From positions 558,001 through 622,000 of the forward strand of contig JAJQJQ010000074.1 of the NCBI GenBank assembly GCA_028622995.1: 64,000 nt of DNA, given 5' to 3'. The stretch comes from Panagrolaimus kolymaensis (taxonomy: Eukaryota > Nematoda > Chromadorea > Rhabditida > Panagrolaimidae). The notes beneath the pieces are model-generated. The model worked only from the letters and a program-made list of their open reading frames with translations. It was not told the DNA's origin and did no database searches. The position numbers and the translations under genes were made by a program. The stretch's first letter is position 1. The number at the start of each line of letters is the position of its first letter. Below, in pieces: positions 22,674 to 33,932 of the stretch.

Positions 22674-22860
22674 TTTGTATAACGATTGTAAAACCATTAC
22701 CAACTTTATCATCAATATCTTGAACAGCCAAAATTTTCCAATTAAAATGTTTACAAATTTCTATAAAATCTTCCGTAATCCAAACCGAATGATGTCCATG
22801 ATCATCGATAAAATTGGAATCTGGAGGATTTTCATGGCTCTTAATTAATTCGTTTAGCGT
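22674..22860 (-). pseudogene. C-terminal fragment of a methyltransferase
   Basis: About 60 codons are almost identical to the end of the methyltransferase at 25593-24612 (TTLNELIK, DSNFIDDHGHHSVWITEDF, DKVGNGFTIVIQK). The sequence upstream of TTLNEL is unrelated and lacks the SAM-binding motifs. It is a truncated duplicate; the DNA similarity is high, so the copying is fairly recent. Confidence 0.8.
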
Positions 22861-22917
22861 TGTACATATAATTAAAAATAAACAATAATGAACCGAAAAA
22901 GTAACATTTTTAATCAC

Positions 22918-23376
22918 TTTTTTTTGTTTACAATTTTTGATTAATCTACTTTTCTCAAAAAAAGCGTTGAAATCAAAAAAGAGAGAGCTTTAAAGAAGAA
23001 AGAATGTTTTTTCGAGTGTTTCATCATTAATCATTTTTTTTTTGAAAAGAAAGCATTCGTTCAAGTTCAACGAAAAGTTTTTATAAAAGCGCTTCTTTTT
23101 TTTCTCCATAAATGTATTTTTAAAATAAGTTTTTTATAATTAACATTCATTTTTGGTTTTTAAATTGTGGGTTTTTTTGACACAATAAATGCGAAGAGAG
23201 ACGCTTGACATTTGTTTGTTACCACAAAAAATTCCCAGACAAAAAGAAAAAACGATTCTTGATGGAAAAAAAAAGAAATAAAAAAGATATAACTGTGAAA
23301 TTATTAGTTTCTTTGTTTTAAGAAAAAACCTGAAATTTTTCAGTATGAAAAAGCTTTTAGCAAACACTTAAAAAAA
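22918..23376. other. Intergenic
   Basis: AT-rich, no gene recognised. Confidence 0.4.
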
Positions 23377-23387
23377 TATATAAAAGG
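23377..23387 (+). promoter_or_regulatory. TATA box of the Lys-rich secreted gene
   Basis: TATATAAAAGG lies about 70 bases upstream of the ATG at 23455, a good match to a strong eukaryotic TATA box. Confidence 0.55.
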
Positions 23388-23454
23388 GTTAGCAATGACA
23401 TAAAAGTCATCAATTGGGTTGTGATAATAATAATATTTATTATTTTGCGAAAGA

Positions 23455-23895
23455 ATGCGAAATTTAATTATTACTTTTTTACTTCTATTTGTTGCAACAG
23501 TTATTTGTGTACAAAATGAAAAAGGACCTAGTGTTTCTGAGGATCCTAAAAATCCTGGAAGTGGTCCTGTAAGCGAAGATCCGGCGTTATATCAAAATGA
23601 AAGAGATGGTGGAAGTAATTCCACGGGTGGTGATTCTGGTAAAACTGCTCCAGCTGCTCCAGTAGCTGATAAAAAAGAAAGTGCTGGAGATAAGAAAGCT
23701 GAAGACAAAAAAGAAACCGTTGCTACTGATAAAAAGACTGATGATAAAAAACCAGCTGATAAAAAAGGCGATGATAAGAAAGGTGATGTCAAAAAAGAAG
23801 GAAATGCAGATAAAAAGAGTGAAGACAAAAAATCTGCCAATGCTGATGCAAAAGATGACAAGGCCAAAAAAGCTGATTCCAAAAAACTTGCTTAA
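23455..23895 (+). CDS. Secreted, intrinsically disordered Lys/Asp-rich protein
   Basis: A single exon encodes 146 residues. A clear signal peptide (LIITFLLLFVATVICV) is followed by a Pro/Gly/Ser/Glu spacer with a repeated VSEDP motif, then about 85 residues built from DKK-based units (DKKESAGDKKAEDKKE, DDKKPADKKGDDKK). There are no cysteines after the signal peptide and almost no hydrophobic residues, so it should be disordered. Charge is nearly balanced between Lys and Asp/Glu. Such proteins occur as LEA-like or other stress-protective disordered proteins and as secreted effectors; neither role can be assigned. The strong TATA box suggests high or inducible expression. The opposite-strand open frame is only a shadow of the repeats. 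Confidence 0.8.
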   Translation: MRNLIITFLLLFVATVICVQNEKGPSVSEDPKNPGSGPVSEDPALYQNERDGGSNSTGGDSGKTAPAAPVADKKESAGDKKAEDKKETVATDKKTDDKKPADKKGDDKKGDVKKEGNADKKSEDKKSANADAKDDKAKKADSKKLA

Positions 23896-24611
23896 TTAAA
23901 TAATTTGTAGCTAACAAATAATATTTTCAATATCGGTTTCACAAGTTCTGTATATTTTAATAATAACACTATTTGTAATAAATGTCGTCCTATTCCATAA
24001 ATTTTTGTTTTCTAAAGTGCGAAAAAGGTTATTAAAAAATGGTATTTAAAGTTTAAATTCTAAATCTTTTCTCCAAACTTTTGCTCATAAGTTAGAAAAA
24101 CGAAAAACTTAAATATTAAAAAATCTCAAAATATATCAACCTTTAAATTTTCGATAAATGAAAAAGAAAAAAAATTCTGCCTTTTTTAAAACTTTGTCGA
24201 CAACGTCCTTTTGCGAAATGAACACAGCTGTAAGTATTGATTGAATTTTGTCTATGATTTTCGAACATTTTTTTTTTCTTCAAAAAGAGACATAAAGATG
24301 TTCAGGGTTTTAAAAAAATTATTCCTTCAACTAAATAAATCTTTTTCCACGTAAAAAGCTTGTAACTTAATGAATTTCATAGTTGTTTCATAAGTTTGGT
24401 GCCGCAACGAGACGGATTTAAAAATAGCTGTAGTTTTAAAAATTTTTCACATTTTTAGAGAGTTATTTTTTGCTAAAACATTAGCAAATTTTCCAATTTA
24501 TCTCTCATTAATAAAAAAAGAAATTTAAATATTTTTTATATTCGTTCTTTTTTGCTTAAAATTATTATTAAATAAATTTATATTAAAGGTCAAATAAAAT
24601 TACATATATTA
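23896..24611. other. Intergenic between convergent genes
   Basis: No gene recognised; 3' flanks of the Lys-rich gene and the methyltransferase. Confidence 0.4.
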
Positions 24612-25593
24612 TTATTTTTGTATCACAATTGTAAAACCATTACCAACTTTATCATCTATATCCTGAACGGCAACAGTTTTCCAATTAAAATGTTTACAAA
24701 TTTCTATAAAATCTTCGGTAATCCAAACCGAATGATGTCCATGATCATCGATAAAATTGGAATCTGGTGGATTTTCATGGCGCTTGATTAATTCATTTAA
24801 CGTTGTACGATTTTTAGGTTTATCAAATGTTCGTTCTTTATGTGGAATTATCATATATACATATCCTCCCTTTTTCACGACCCTTAACCATTCTTTTATA
24901 GCTTTGATTGGATCATAAAAATGTTCAATAACGTGAGAATTAATTACAAAATCAAACGAATCATTTGAAAATGGCAAATTATCTCCCGGCGCCACGACAT
25001 CCACCTTCGCTGAAGTTCCAGTAAATTTGATTTCGGCACTTTGATAAATAGTTGTATCATTTGTGAAATTTACATTTATAGTATCCAAACAAAATGGATT
25101 ATGGCTTGATGCGCCTATTTCAATTCCCTTTAAATTATCCAATAATCTATGTGTCAAATGACTTTCTTTAAATTTATTTTTTAATAATGGAAAACAATTT
25201 CTGTTTCTTCCATTCGCCCCCCATTGGCGGTTAATAAATAAATAAGCGAAATAAAGAAGTATTATGCTGATGATTGACTTTGCTAATATTCTAAAAAAAG
25301 TTAATCAATAAAGCAAAATTTGGCTCTATCGTAATATAGGCGTCCGAATTAATATAGGCGTCCGAGATTTTTTAACTCTATTTTGATGTACCTTTAAGCT
25401 TAGGCTTGGGTTGATTTTTGGCCATTTTTATCAGTTCTCAAAATCTCGGACGACTATATTACCCCTTCGGACGTCTATATTACGATATAGCCCAAAATTT
25501 TATAAATTAAAAAGAAAAAAGTCTAAAAATTTTAAAGTCGGAACTTTTTCTTGGAAAAAAACTAATGTTTACATACCTTTTATTAAAAAACAT
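24612..25593 (-). CDS. Membrane-anchored SAM-dependent methyltransferase (type 11)
   Basis: Two exons: a 17-nt first exon 25593-25577 (MFFNK) and 25290-24612, separated by an intron (25576-25291) that contains a small MITE. The join AAAAG-AATATTAGC keeps the frame and produces an N-terminal anchor (SIISIILLYFAYLFI). The catalytic part has motif I as IEIGASSHN, an acidic residue ending the next strand (KVDVV), the post-I motif LPFSNDSFDFVINSHVIEH, and KAIKEWLRVVKKGGYVYM. These define class I methyltransferases of the Methyltransf_11 type. The acceptor is unknown; the anchor suggests action at the endoplasmic reticulum or Golgi. A truncated copy of its end lies at 22860-22674. Confidence 0.8.
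25322..25490. mobile_element. Small MITE in the methyltransferase intron
   Basis: Left end GGCTCTATCGTAATATAGGC and right end (reverse complement) GGCTATATCGTAATATAGAC form terminal inverted repeats. A second inner pair, CGTCCGAGATTTT, extends the match to about 50 bases on each side. Flanks read AAAATTT on both sides, a possible 7-bp target duplication, although that sequence is nearly palindromic and AT-rich. It has no coding capacity. Each end contains a duplicated TAATATAGRCGTCCGA unit. Confidence 0.75.
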
Positions 25594-26029
25594 TTTATTG
25601 TTGACGAATTAACCAAAATTAATTCGAACCTTTTAATATTGTATTATCAATAAATAATAGAAAAAATCAATCGTTTATGCTTACTAATAAGAAAAAAGAA
25701 TTTAACTATATCCATGTTTTGTGCTTTCCATATGCGCACGCGCTAACTTTATTTTCGTGTCTCACTTTTTATCTTATTGAATGCATTGTATTTGACCTAT
25801 TTAAAAATAAACATAATTAAATTTAGTGAAATCATCCCATTGATAAAATAACCACTCCAGAAAGAGTATTGCGCTATAATAAAAAAAGAAGCATATTTTT
25901 TGTTTGTTAAATCAATAAAAAAACAAAATTTTAATTTTTGATTTATTTAAAACCCTTACATGTTGATTTTAAATACATAATTACACACATTTTTCTTGTA
26001 AATATTTCATCGTGTGACCAAAAGCAATA
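25594..26029. other. Intergenic
   Basis: AT-rich; no gene recognised. Confidence 0.4.
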
Positions 26030-27097
26030 TTAATGAGCTGTCGTATTTTTGCTTGAAATTATAACAGGATAAAATGATTTTGGAATGATTTTCGCGATTT
26101 TTTTTCTCGAATAAAAGTTTATGTATTCTTTTCTTGTTCTATGACTAAAAACAACAACAAATTACTGCATTGACTATGTTTTGTTTATATATTACCTTAA
26201 CAAAAGAAGAGAAATACTTCCAGTCCAAGCAAAAATGTCACTAACTATAGGCAAAGCTGCTATTAACAAAGCTGTGATGGCTTCATTTGACTCGAATAAT
26301 GATCGGGAAAAGCTGATACTCAGACGAAAAACTTGGGCAGCAAAAATTAAACAATTTAAAACTAAAAAATAGTTTTAACTACAATAAAAAAGATTGAAAG
26401 TTATTTTTTACCCAGAAGCCTAGTTTCTTTAATATTTGAGTTATTAGTCGATTGTTGCTTATAAAAATAGAATTTAATTAAAGATAAAATATTAAATACC
26501 GCTGAAATACTAGTTGTGGTAACAAAAATTATAGTTGCAATTAAAAACATCACTGGCATCATTGCTTGATTTATATAAGTTAAAATAACAGTATTTCCTG
26601 GCGCAAACATAAAATGTGCAGGCTCATAAAATCTATAACAAATATGCACAAAAGGTAGAAATAACAAAGTATAGGTGTACCAATTTGTTCTCCAAATCCA
26701 TTCATATTTTATTGGAAACCAAAACAAAGTAAATCGATTAAATGCCATAAACATATGTCCCAAATATTGCGTGACAAGGAAATGTCCAGCAAATAAAAAA
26801 TGAAAAGTTGGTATTAATTGACTATTGTTGAAATAATTCACTTCTAAGAGAGGAATTCGATATCCGAGAAGAAGCTGGAAAAAATAGCTAACATAACGGT
26901 TTAAAAGTCTATGAAAAAAAACTTACAAAGAAAAATTCGACCAAATCTGCGATTAATACAATTCGAAAAATATCATAAAATGAGCCTTTAAAAACTGTTT
27001 TTTTCTTGCAAAAAAGCAATAATAAAATGGATCCATGAAAAAAATAAATTAAAGTTTCGATGATGGTTAAAATTATGAGATATTCGGTTGAAACCAT
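26030..27097 (-). CDS. Serpentine chemoreceptor (Srv/Srg-like), intact
   Basis: Four exons in consistent phase: 27097-26927, 26874-26412, 26361-26196 and 26144-26030. The product has seven hydrophobic segments. TM1 is in MVSTEYLIILTIIETLIYFF, then TM2, a TM3 with the following motif GHMFMAFNRFTLFWFP, TM4 (TYTLLFLPFVHICY), TM5 (VMFLIATIIFVTTTSI), TM6 (CLIFAAQVFRLSI) and TM7 (VSDIFAWTGSISLLLL), with a cytoplasmic tail TRKEYINFY. It is the only undamaged member of this subfamily in the window and served as reference for the two transposon-split paralogues. Such receptors act as odour or pheromone GPCRs in chemosensory cilia. The family label is by motif and is less sure than the GPCR call. Confidence 0.85.
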
Positions 27098-27576
27098 AAT
27101 AAAAACAAGAAACTATAAATCTGGTATATAATTATAATAAAAACTTTAAGATGAAGAAAATTTCGTATTTTTCTTTTCGTTTTTAAATTATGAAGTTTCC
27201 CAAATCATTAAAGTTTTAATAGTAAATTTCTTTGTGCGGAAATAATTGGCTAAAGAGAACTACTAATTTTTAATAATTATTTTGCTCGTCATTAATTCGT
27301 TTTTTTTGAATAAGTCTCATAATGCTACGTCATAGAATCATTTCTTTTTAAAGTTATCCCTTTTTTCAAATTTTTTTTTTCTTTAGCCCGAAACTGAATC
27401 AAGACATAGAAGATAAATTCTTATAGGAGAGTGGAGTGAGGTAGAGCCAAAATGTTTGTACAACTATGCGTCTAATAGCTTCGTTCAGAAGCTTCATTTG
27501 GTTGTGAAATTACAAAAAAAAATACTAAGAAATTTTTTTATTTAAGAATAAATTTATTTTATACAATTTCAAAATG
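27098..27576. other. Intergenic
   Basis: No gene recognised; promoter of the receptor and 3' flank of the kinase gene. Confidence 0.4.
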
Positions 27577-30481
27577 CTACTCTAAATCAATGCTTTCATT
27601 ATCACTATTATTACTACTATTCCAATCAAGGGTTAAATATCCATAACTTGCTGTTTCATCTTCTAACAATCCTCTTAAAAATCTTCCAATATTTGAGAAC
27701 GTTGGTCGATCTGCTGGATTTTCCTTCCAACAATTTAGCATTAATTCATAGAGGGCTTCAGGAGTTGGAGGTGGTTTCTCTAGGCGATTGCCTTGTTGTA
27801 AAAATTCTAACATTTCCACGCTTGTTAAAGCTGGATATGGCACAGAACCAAAGGTAAAAACTTCATAACAAAGAACTCCAAAAGACCAAACATCAGATTT
27901 TTCTGAAAATATTCGATCCACTAATGCTTCAATTGGCAGCCATTTTAGAGGGAATCTTTTTTGAAGTGATGCTCGATAAGTAAATGATTCATCACAATGA
28001 CAACATAATCCAAAATCAGCTAATTTGGCTGTCATTGATTCAGTTAATAAAATATTTCGACATGCGACATCTCGATGAACCATTGAAAAAGTTGCAATAT
28101 GTTTCAGCGCTTGAGAAATTTGCCAGAGAATAGACAGAATTTGTTTCAAAGGCAGCTCTTCTTTGCCTCTCATCCCTTTCACATAAGAATGCAATTCAGT
28201 ATTAGCCAATTCTGTTATCAATGCCGGAATTTCTCCATAAAGGGTCCAACCAAGAATCGAAATAATGTGGGGATGTGAGCCAAAAGTTATTAAAGCATCA
28301 AGTTCACGAACGAATATATTTATTTCGCCCACGCCGAAATTGCTTGGAAGTTTGAAAGCCACATCACAATTTGAAAATTTATATAATTGGCTGCTATTTT
28401 TTAAGAAATGGAATCGGCTTTCACCTTTCAAAAAAGCTAAAAATAAAAATGCATTTAAAAATGGGTTTCGAGAGAAAAATCATAAAACATACCTTTATAA
28501 ACCATAGCATTTGATCCACCACCAAGAATGGAATCAAAATCAATAACCAAATTTTTAACATCTATTTGCATTTTCAATCTTTCATCATGAGAAAGTTGAA
28601 CTTCAAGAGGAGACATTTCAAATTTTAATTTAATACTTTCTTGTAAATTTTTTCGAAGTGTTTCATCTCGCCTTTTTCGAAAAAAATAAAAACTAAATAA
28701 ACAAAGAATCACAATAATTATAGCAAGTACGCCACCAATAATATAATATTTTGTATCAGAATTAATATTAGCTGCGGCTGCTGGTAAAGTTGTTGAAGTT
28801 GATGAACTTTGAAAAACTGTAGTATACGCAATCGATGCATTCGTCGAATGAAAATGAGAACGGCAAACTGGGTCATAAGTCAAATTTATGCTTTTATCGG
28901 CTTTTAAGAAGCTAACATGGTTTGCTTTTTCTGGTTCGGGAGAAATGAGCTTTAAATAATTTGTTGCGACGCTCCCAATAAAAAAATAAGAATATAGAAC
29001 ATAGATGTCTAAGTGTTGCTGTAAAAGTCAGATTTATTATGGCTGTTTTCTGCTAAAATTGTGCCAAGAAATTCCTAACACAAAAATATTTGGAAGATTA
29101 AGGTGCGTTTATTTACCTTCGTTTCATTCCATTTAAAATCAACACAAGGTTTATAATAATCAAAAAACATAATATTATTTTGCACATTTTCATTTTTATC
29201 ATCTAAATTAGTCACAGTTTCAAAATAATTTGAAATTTCTCTGCATTCATTTCCGCTTTCAACTTTGTTGCTTGACGTCATCAACAAATTTTTAATGTTA
29301 TTGAAGAAAAAATTGTGAGATAATTTTCCATTGAAATTAATTGGCAGCGACATTACTGTAAAATTTTTAATTCCATTGTTGTCTTCAATTAAAAATACAC
29401 CAATAAAACTTCCATAATTGCATAAATCAGTGCTGGCAAATCTTTTTTGATTTATGTATGTCAAAATTGAATTCAGACTATCATTTTTAATTATAGCAAA
29501 AAAGTTAATAAGCGATGTGTTCAAAGTTGAATAATACCAAATTGTCATATTTGAAAATGCTTTTACATCATCTGTGGTTATATTGTCAGCGGCAAATGAA
29601 AACATATTTTCACTTGGTTTAGAGATCTGACAAGCATTGCTTTCGTTTGTGGTAGGCATAAGTGTTGCCCCACTTCGATATAGCTTAGGGCATTCGTCGT
29701 TAGCGGAGATATTCAGTATTTCTTCCAAAGCTGCGGTTGCACAAATATCGGAAATGATAATAATAAATTCTTTGATAGCGCGTATGGGACATGCTCTCGC
29801 GATCTATAAATAAATAAGTATTTAAAGCATGAAAATTTGATAATTTCATAGTTTCAAAAGCTAGCGAAATTTTTTTCTTTTCTAATTAAAGAAACTCCAA
29901 AAAAAGAAGTACATTTTTTTTTGAGATAATGGAAGGAGAACCACGGAAGTGATAAAACAAAATAGGTAGCGAACATTGTCTATTAAAAAGTAATCAATAA
30001 AAGGAATCAAAAAAAGACTGAAAATAAAAAGCTTTCTTCAAAAAACAAATAAGAACTAACACTTGTATTAACATAATTATTTATAATATATTCCACATTG
30101 GATACTTTTGAATCGATGTATAAAGCCTAAAATTTTTTACAAATAAATACTATAAAAATTACAATCTGTGAATAGTCTTACCGTGTAATTGATTAAAGAA
30201 AGCCCAGTAGAATTTTCAATAGAAAAATGTATTTTATCTGCAACATTAAAGTGCGTGGTCCATGATAAACATTCAGAACAATTTGAATTTTCTTCTAATA
30301 GATTAAAACCATTCAACAAAGTGGCAAATTTTTCATATGTACAATTTTCGCTTACAACAACCAAAACATAATTTTCTCTATTTGGAAATAACAAAGGAGA
30401 CCAAATTTGGTCATCCAATAAATTTGCATTGATGCTTCCAAAAACTAAAAATATTGGAGCCACAAAAAAGTAGGAAAACAT
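27577..30481 (-). CDS. Receptor tyrosine kinase, nematode KIN-15/KIN-16-like
   Basis: Five exons: 30481-30182, 30126-30061, 29801-29117, 29018-28492 and 28436-27577, all phase-consistent. Signal peptide (FFVAPIFLVFGSINA), a ~400-residue extracellular part with scattered cysteines and many N-glycosylation sites and no recognised domain, one TM segment (IIGGVLAIIIVILCLFSFYFF), an RKRR stop-transfer, then a kinase domain. Catalytic features: Gly loop LGGGSNAMVYKA (third Gly replaced by Ala), VAFK lysine, helix-C Glu in VRELD, HRDVACRN catalytic loop, DFG, and KWLPIEA, which marks tyrosine kinases. All key residues are present, so activity is predicted. Nematodes have an expanded family of such short receptors with variable ectodomains. 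Ligand and pathway are unknown. Confidence 0.85.
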
Positions 30482-31239
30482 CGAATAAATTTTTTTAGTT
30501 ATGGGTTACATGAGTGACATGAAGATGATGTTCATCGCTGACTTATCAATATTTTTGAGAAAACGAAGAAAAACAACTTTCATTGATTGCATAATTAAGC
30601 TTCTTTAAAATAGAGTGCGTGCGTTTCAACAATGTTTTTTTACTACACCGGGAACCTTAAAAGGTAGCTTTCTCTTTTTCTTATCTCTCAAAATGCACCT
30701 TTGTCGTCGACGTCATCGCCATTTTTATTGTTCTTTATTTGGAATATTTGATTATGCTATAAAACAACTTTTTGTACCCAGTATCATCGATATCTACCCT
30801 TGTAAATTGGAATGACTATGTTTGTTTGTTTGTCTGTCAGGGAAAATATAGCCTTAAATAAAATCTCCGACTTTTATATATATAAATAATGAAAAAATAG
30901 TCTTTAAACCATTCCACCTAAAAGAGCATTCGAAAGACATACGTTGGCTCAAAATCTGCCCAAAAAAACTATTAAAAAAAACTGTGAGCAAAAAAGGAAA
31001 TTATTTTAAAGTGCACAGGTTGAATAGAAAGTCGCCACCCTAAAATAAAAAATAATAGTCTTTTATGTAAAAAGTAATTATTATTTTTAGAAAAAACATG
31101 TGTACATTAAATTTAATGTTTAACCTAGGAAATACTACAACTCACTGGAAATAAAAAAAACAAAAAAAGTTCCTTATTTTTTTTGGAAATGAAAGCAAAA
31201 GTCAAAAGTTTATTGCTTACCTAGAAGCCAAAAAAAACA
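30482..31239. other. Intergenic between divergent kinase and receptor genes
   Basis: No gene recognised. The short frame at 30615-30815 has no domain or splice pattern. Confidence 0.4.
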
Positions 31240-32405
31240 ATGAGCACAAATATTTCTCATAAAATTATCACCATGGCTGATATCGAAACTTTTGGAAACC
31301 GTTTGCATATTAATACGGCTGCTAATCTTATGGTCAACAGTTTAGCTGCTTTTTTAATATTAAAATATTCTACAAAAGCTATGGGTCGATATAAATATTT
31401 TATTTTGATGACCATTATTGGAGCTTCTCTCACAGATTTTCATTCTTCAACAATTTTTGGTATATATACTTTATTTCCGTTGCCCCTTGTTTGCTCTGCT
31501 GGATTAATGAAAAATGCAGGATGGTTTTGGGGTGTCGTATTTCAATGGGTAACTAAACTTTGTTATTTTAAGGAATATTATTTTCAGAAAAAAAATCTAC
31601 TCCTTTTAGGCAACTTTACATATCAGTTTTGCAATAGGTGGAATGTCAATTTTTTATGGTTTTGTCTATCAATATTGTTCCATAAATGGAAATGCAGAAA
31701 TTTTTCATAAACCTAAAACTATTATTTTTATGTTTGCTTCCATGATAATTTATCCTCTGCCAAGTATGCTGGCATGGATGTGGAATGTTAGTTGGGAAGA
31801 AGGGAGAGAAAATTTACAGCAAAATGCTCCATACGCATATGATTTATATTTTCAAGGTGCGTGCGTAATAAATCATATAAATTATAAATTTTCTTTATAC
31901 TTGATTCTTATTCTTTTACAAATTACGCTTTTGTATGGAGTCGCTGTAATTTTGGGAATTAAAATCTTCAAAAACTTAGAAAAAATGAAAAGTTCCATGT
32001 CTGGGAGTTCTTTAAAAGCAAGGAAGCAATTTTTATTGGTTTTAATGATGCAAATGCTCGTACCATGTTTATTTCTAGTTCTACCCATATCTGTTATAAT
32101 TGTTGGACTCTTTTTTTCTTTAAATGGCCCTGGAGGTGTGATTTATAATTTTTTTAAACTCGTATATAATGAAATCTTTTTTTTCAGATTTAACTAATTT
32201 GTTATTTCAAATGTTTGGGTTTCATTCATGTGGAAATGCCATAACTGTTATGATTTGCATAAAACCATATCGTCAAGCAATTGTGACTTGGATCAAAACT
32301 TTTAAGCGAATCCTCTTTCGACAACAAACAGTTCTTCCTATTCCACCACGCATTTTTTCAATGAGCTCAACTACTACAGTTATTAATAGCGTTTCTATTA
32401 GATAA
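31240..32405 (+). CDS. Serpentine chemoreceptor (Srh/Str-like), tandem copy 1
   Basis: Exons 31240-31548, 31610-32135 and 32188-32405; both introns interrupt at the same points as in the five relatives. Conserved features of this family: N-terminal [13 protein letters not shown]1 followed by [15 protein letters not shown], the ADxxSS-like segment [36 protein letters not shown], an extracellular NVSWEEGR loop, the intracellular [10 protein letters not shown] stretch before TM6, and a C-terminal [20 protein letters not shown]. The KxxRKQF and KPYR motifs are those of Str/Srh superfamily receptors. It probably couples to G proteins in chemosensory neurons. It is separated from the other five copies by the decarboxylase gene on the opposite strand. 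Confidence 0.85.
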
Positions 32406-32817
32406 TTACGATTTTAATTTTGCCGTTGGAAAGAAAACATATAAAAAATTCATTAAGTCGGAAACTTTTTAATAAAAAATAAAATACAAAATGTTTTTTA
32501 AAAATCTATAAATTTTTAATGAATATCAAAAACAAAACTTTAAAATAAAATATAATAAAAGGATTTGTCAGTATATGCATATTTAAATTTTTTTTTGAAA
32601 AAAAAAGGTTATAAAATTAATCATGTGATTTTATTCCACTATCGCCTCTCCATATTTAATAGGTTGACCGGGTTTAACAACAAATTTCATGTTTGGTGGA
32701 CCTTCAAAAACCTGGAAATTTCCAAATTAAAATAATGCTGCCACCTAAATTCAATAAAAGCCTACCAAAACATTAACCGATCCATTACGAAATTGACCAA
32801 TTTTTTCACCTTTTTTA

Positions 32818-33024
32818 TGTAGCCCGCGGACATATCCGTCGGGTATAAAAGGACTGGTTTATCCCAGCAACAGCAGTCATTGTCATGAGAAGAGTTGGGC
32901 GACAGCCGCAAGGCTGTCGCGCTCTCATTTATATATGTTGTATATATTATGTATGTAAGGATTAATAAAGGCTACTGAACGACCCATGAGTAGAACAACA
33001 GGGGACAAGTTACATCAGGTTACA
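32818..33024. repeat. Left LTR
   Basis: 207 bp, TG...CA ends, identical to the right LTR at 33726-33932. Confidence 0.9.
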
Positions 33025-33725
33025 GTTGGAGGTCCACACCCGTCTCATGCTACTCGTTCGTTAGTTTTTACCATCGTATTGATCCTTGCCTTTTTTTGTA
33101 TTATTTTTATTCTCATGTTGCCTGGGAAACAATATGCTGTCATCTGAATGGAAGAAGTACAACTTATTGCTACACCATTGCAGCTGATGTATCAACATTA
33201 TTCCATCCATGCTCAGAACTTTGACTCCGTTCATTAGTTGCAGAACAACGCAAATCATGCTTGACCATTGGGTATGATTCTAATTATTATCCTTGCATTA
33301 TTTCAAACAAAATTTATTATGATCAACATTGGAACGAGGACGTCCAATTTCAAAGGTGGAGAGGCTGCCTGGCTAGTGACAACCGAGCCCAACCCATCAT
33401 TTGCCTTGTCAAGAATGCGATGCTGATGAATATGATCCTTGATTATGTTGGATTGTCCACAATCAGTTAGTCGAAGGGCCTCAAAGCCAAGTCGTCAGAC
33501 ATGACTAACCATCACCGACTCATTTATCTTTTGCTCATGAATTATTATGAAAGTTTTGAATGCAGTCAAAACTGGATTCGTCACAAACCGCTGTCAATGA
33601 AATGAATTCAATTGAATCCCCCAACCACATGTTTTTGGTCCGGTTATGAAGTGCCGCGAACCTAATTTGGAAATGAAATGAAATGAAATGATCGACAGGG
33701 ACGTCGACAACTTATTGGTGGGGTA

Positions 33726-33932
33726 TGTAGCCCGCGGACATATCCGTCGGGTATAAAAGGACTGGTTTATCCCAGCAACAGCAGTCATTGTCATGAGAAG
33801 AGTTGGGCGACAGCCGCAAGGCTGTCGCGCTCTCATTTATATATGTTGTATATATTATGTATGTAAGGATTAATAAAGGCTACTGAACGACCCATGAGTA
33901 GAACAACAGGGGACAAGTTACATCAGGTTACA
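33726..33932. repeat. Right LTR
   Basis: 207 bp, identical to the left LTR at 32818-33024; followed by the TTTA target duplication. Confidence 0.9.

Larger units (their letters stand above)
32818..33932. mobile_element. Short non-autonomous LTR retrotransposon (TRIM/LARD-like) in a psd exon
   Basis: Two 207-bp LTRs (32818-33024 and 33726-33932), identical in every base I compared, start TGTAGCCC and end GGTTACA. TTTA is duplicated at 32814-32817 and 33933-33936. Two bases inside the left LTR lies TGGAGGTCCACACCCG (33027-33042), a primer-binding site beginning with the TGG that pairs with tRNA 3' CCA. A purine-rich TTGGTGGGG just before the right LTR may be the polypurine tract. The 701-bp interior has no gag or pol coding capacity. 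The LTR carries a GTATAAAAGG promoter-like box and a hairpin (GACAGCCGC-AAG-GCTGTCGC). Identical LTRs mean very recent insertion. Confidence 0.9.

Noticed and set aside
23592..23882. Minus-strand open frame opposite the Lys-rich gene
   Set aside because: It exists only because AAA/GAT codons of the DKK repeats read as Phe/Leu/Ser on the other strand; no promoter, start context or splice support.
32818..33932. Two separate copies of a GC-rich gene or RNA
   Set aside because: The 207-bp repeats have TG...CA ends, a flanking TTTA duplication and a primer-binding site, so they are LTRs.
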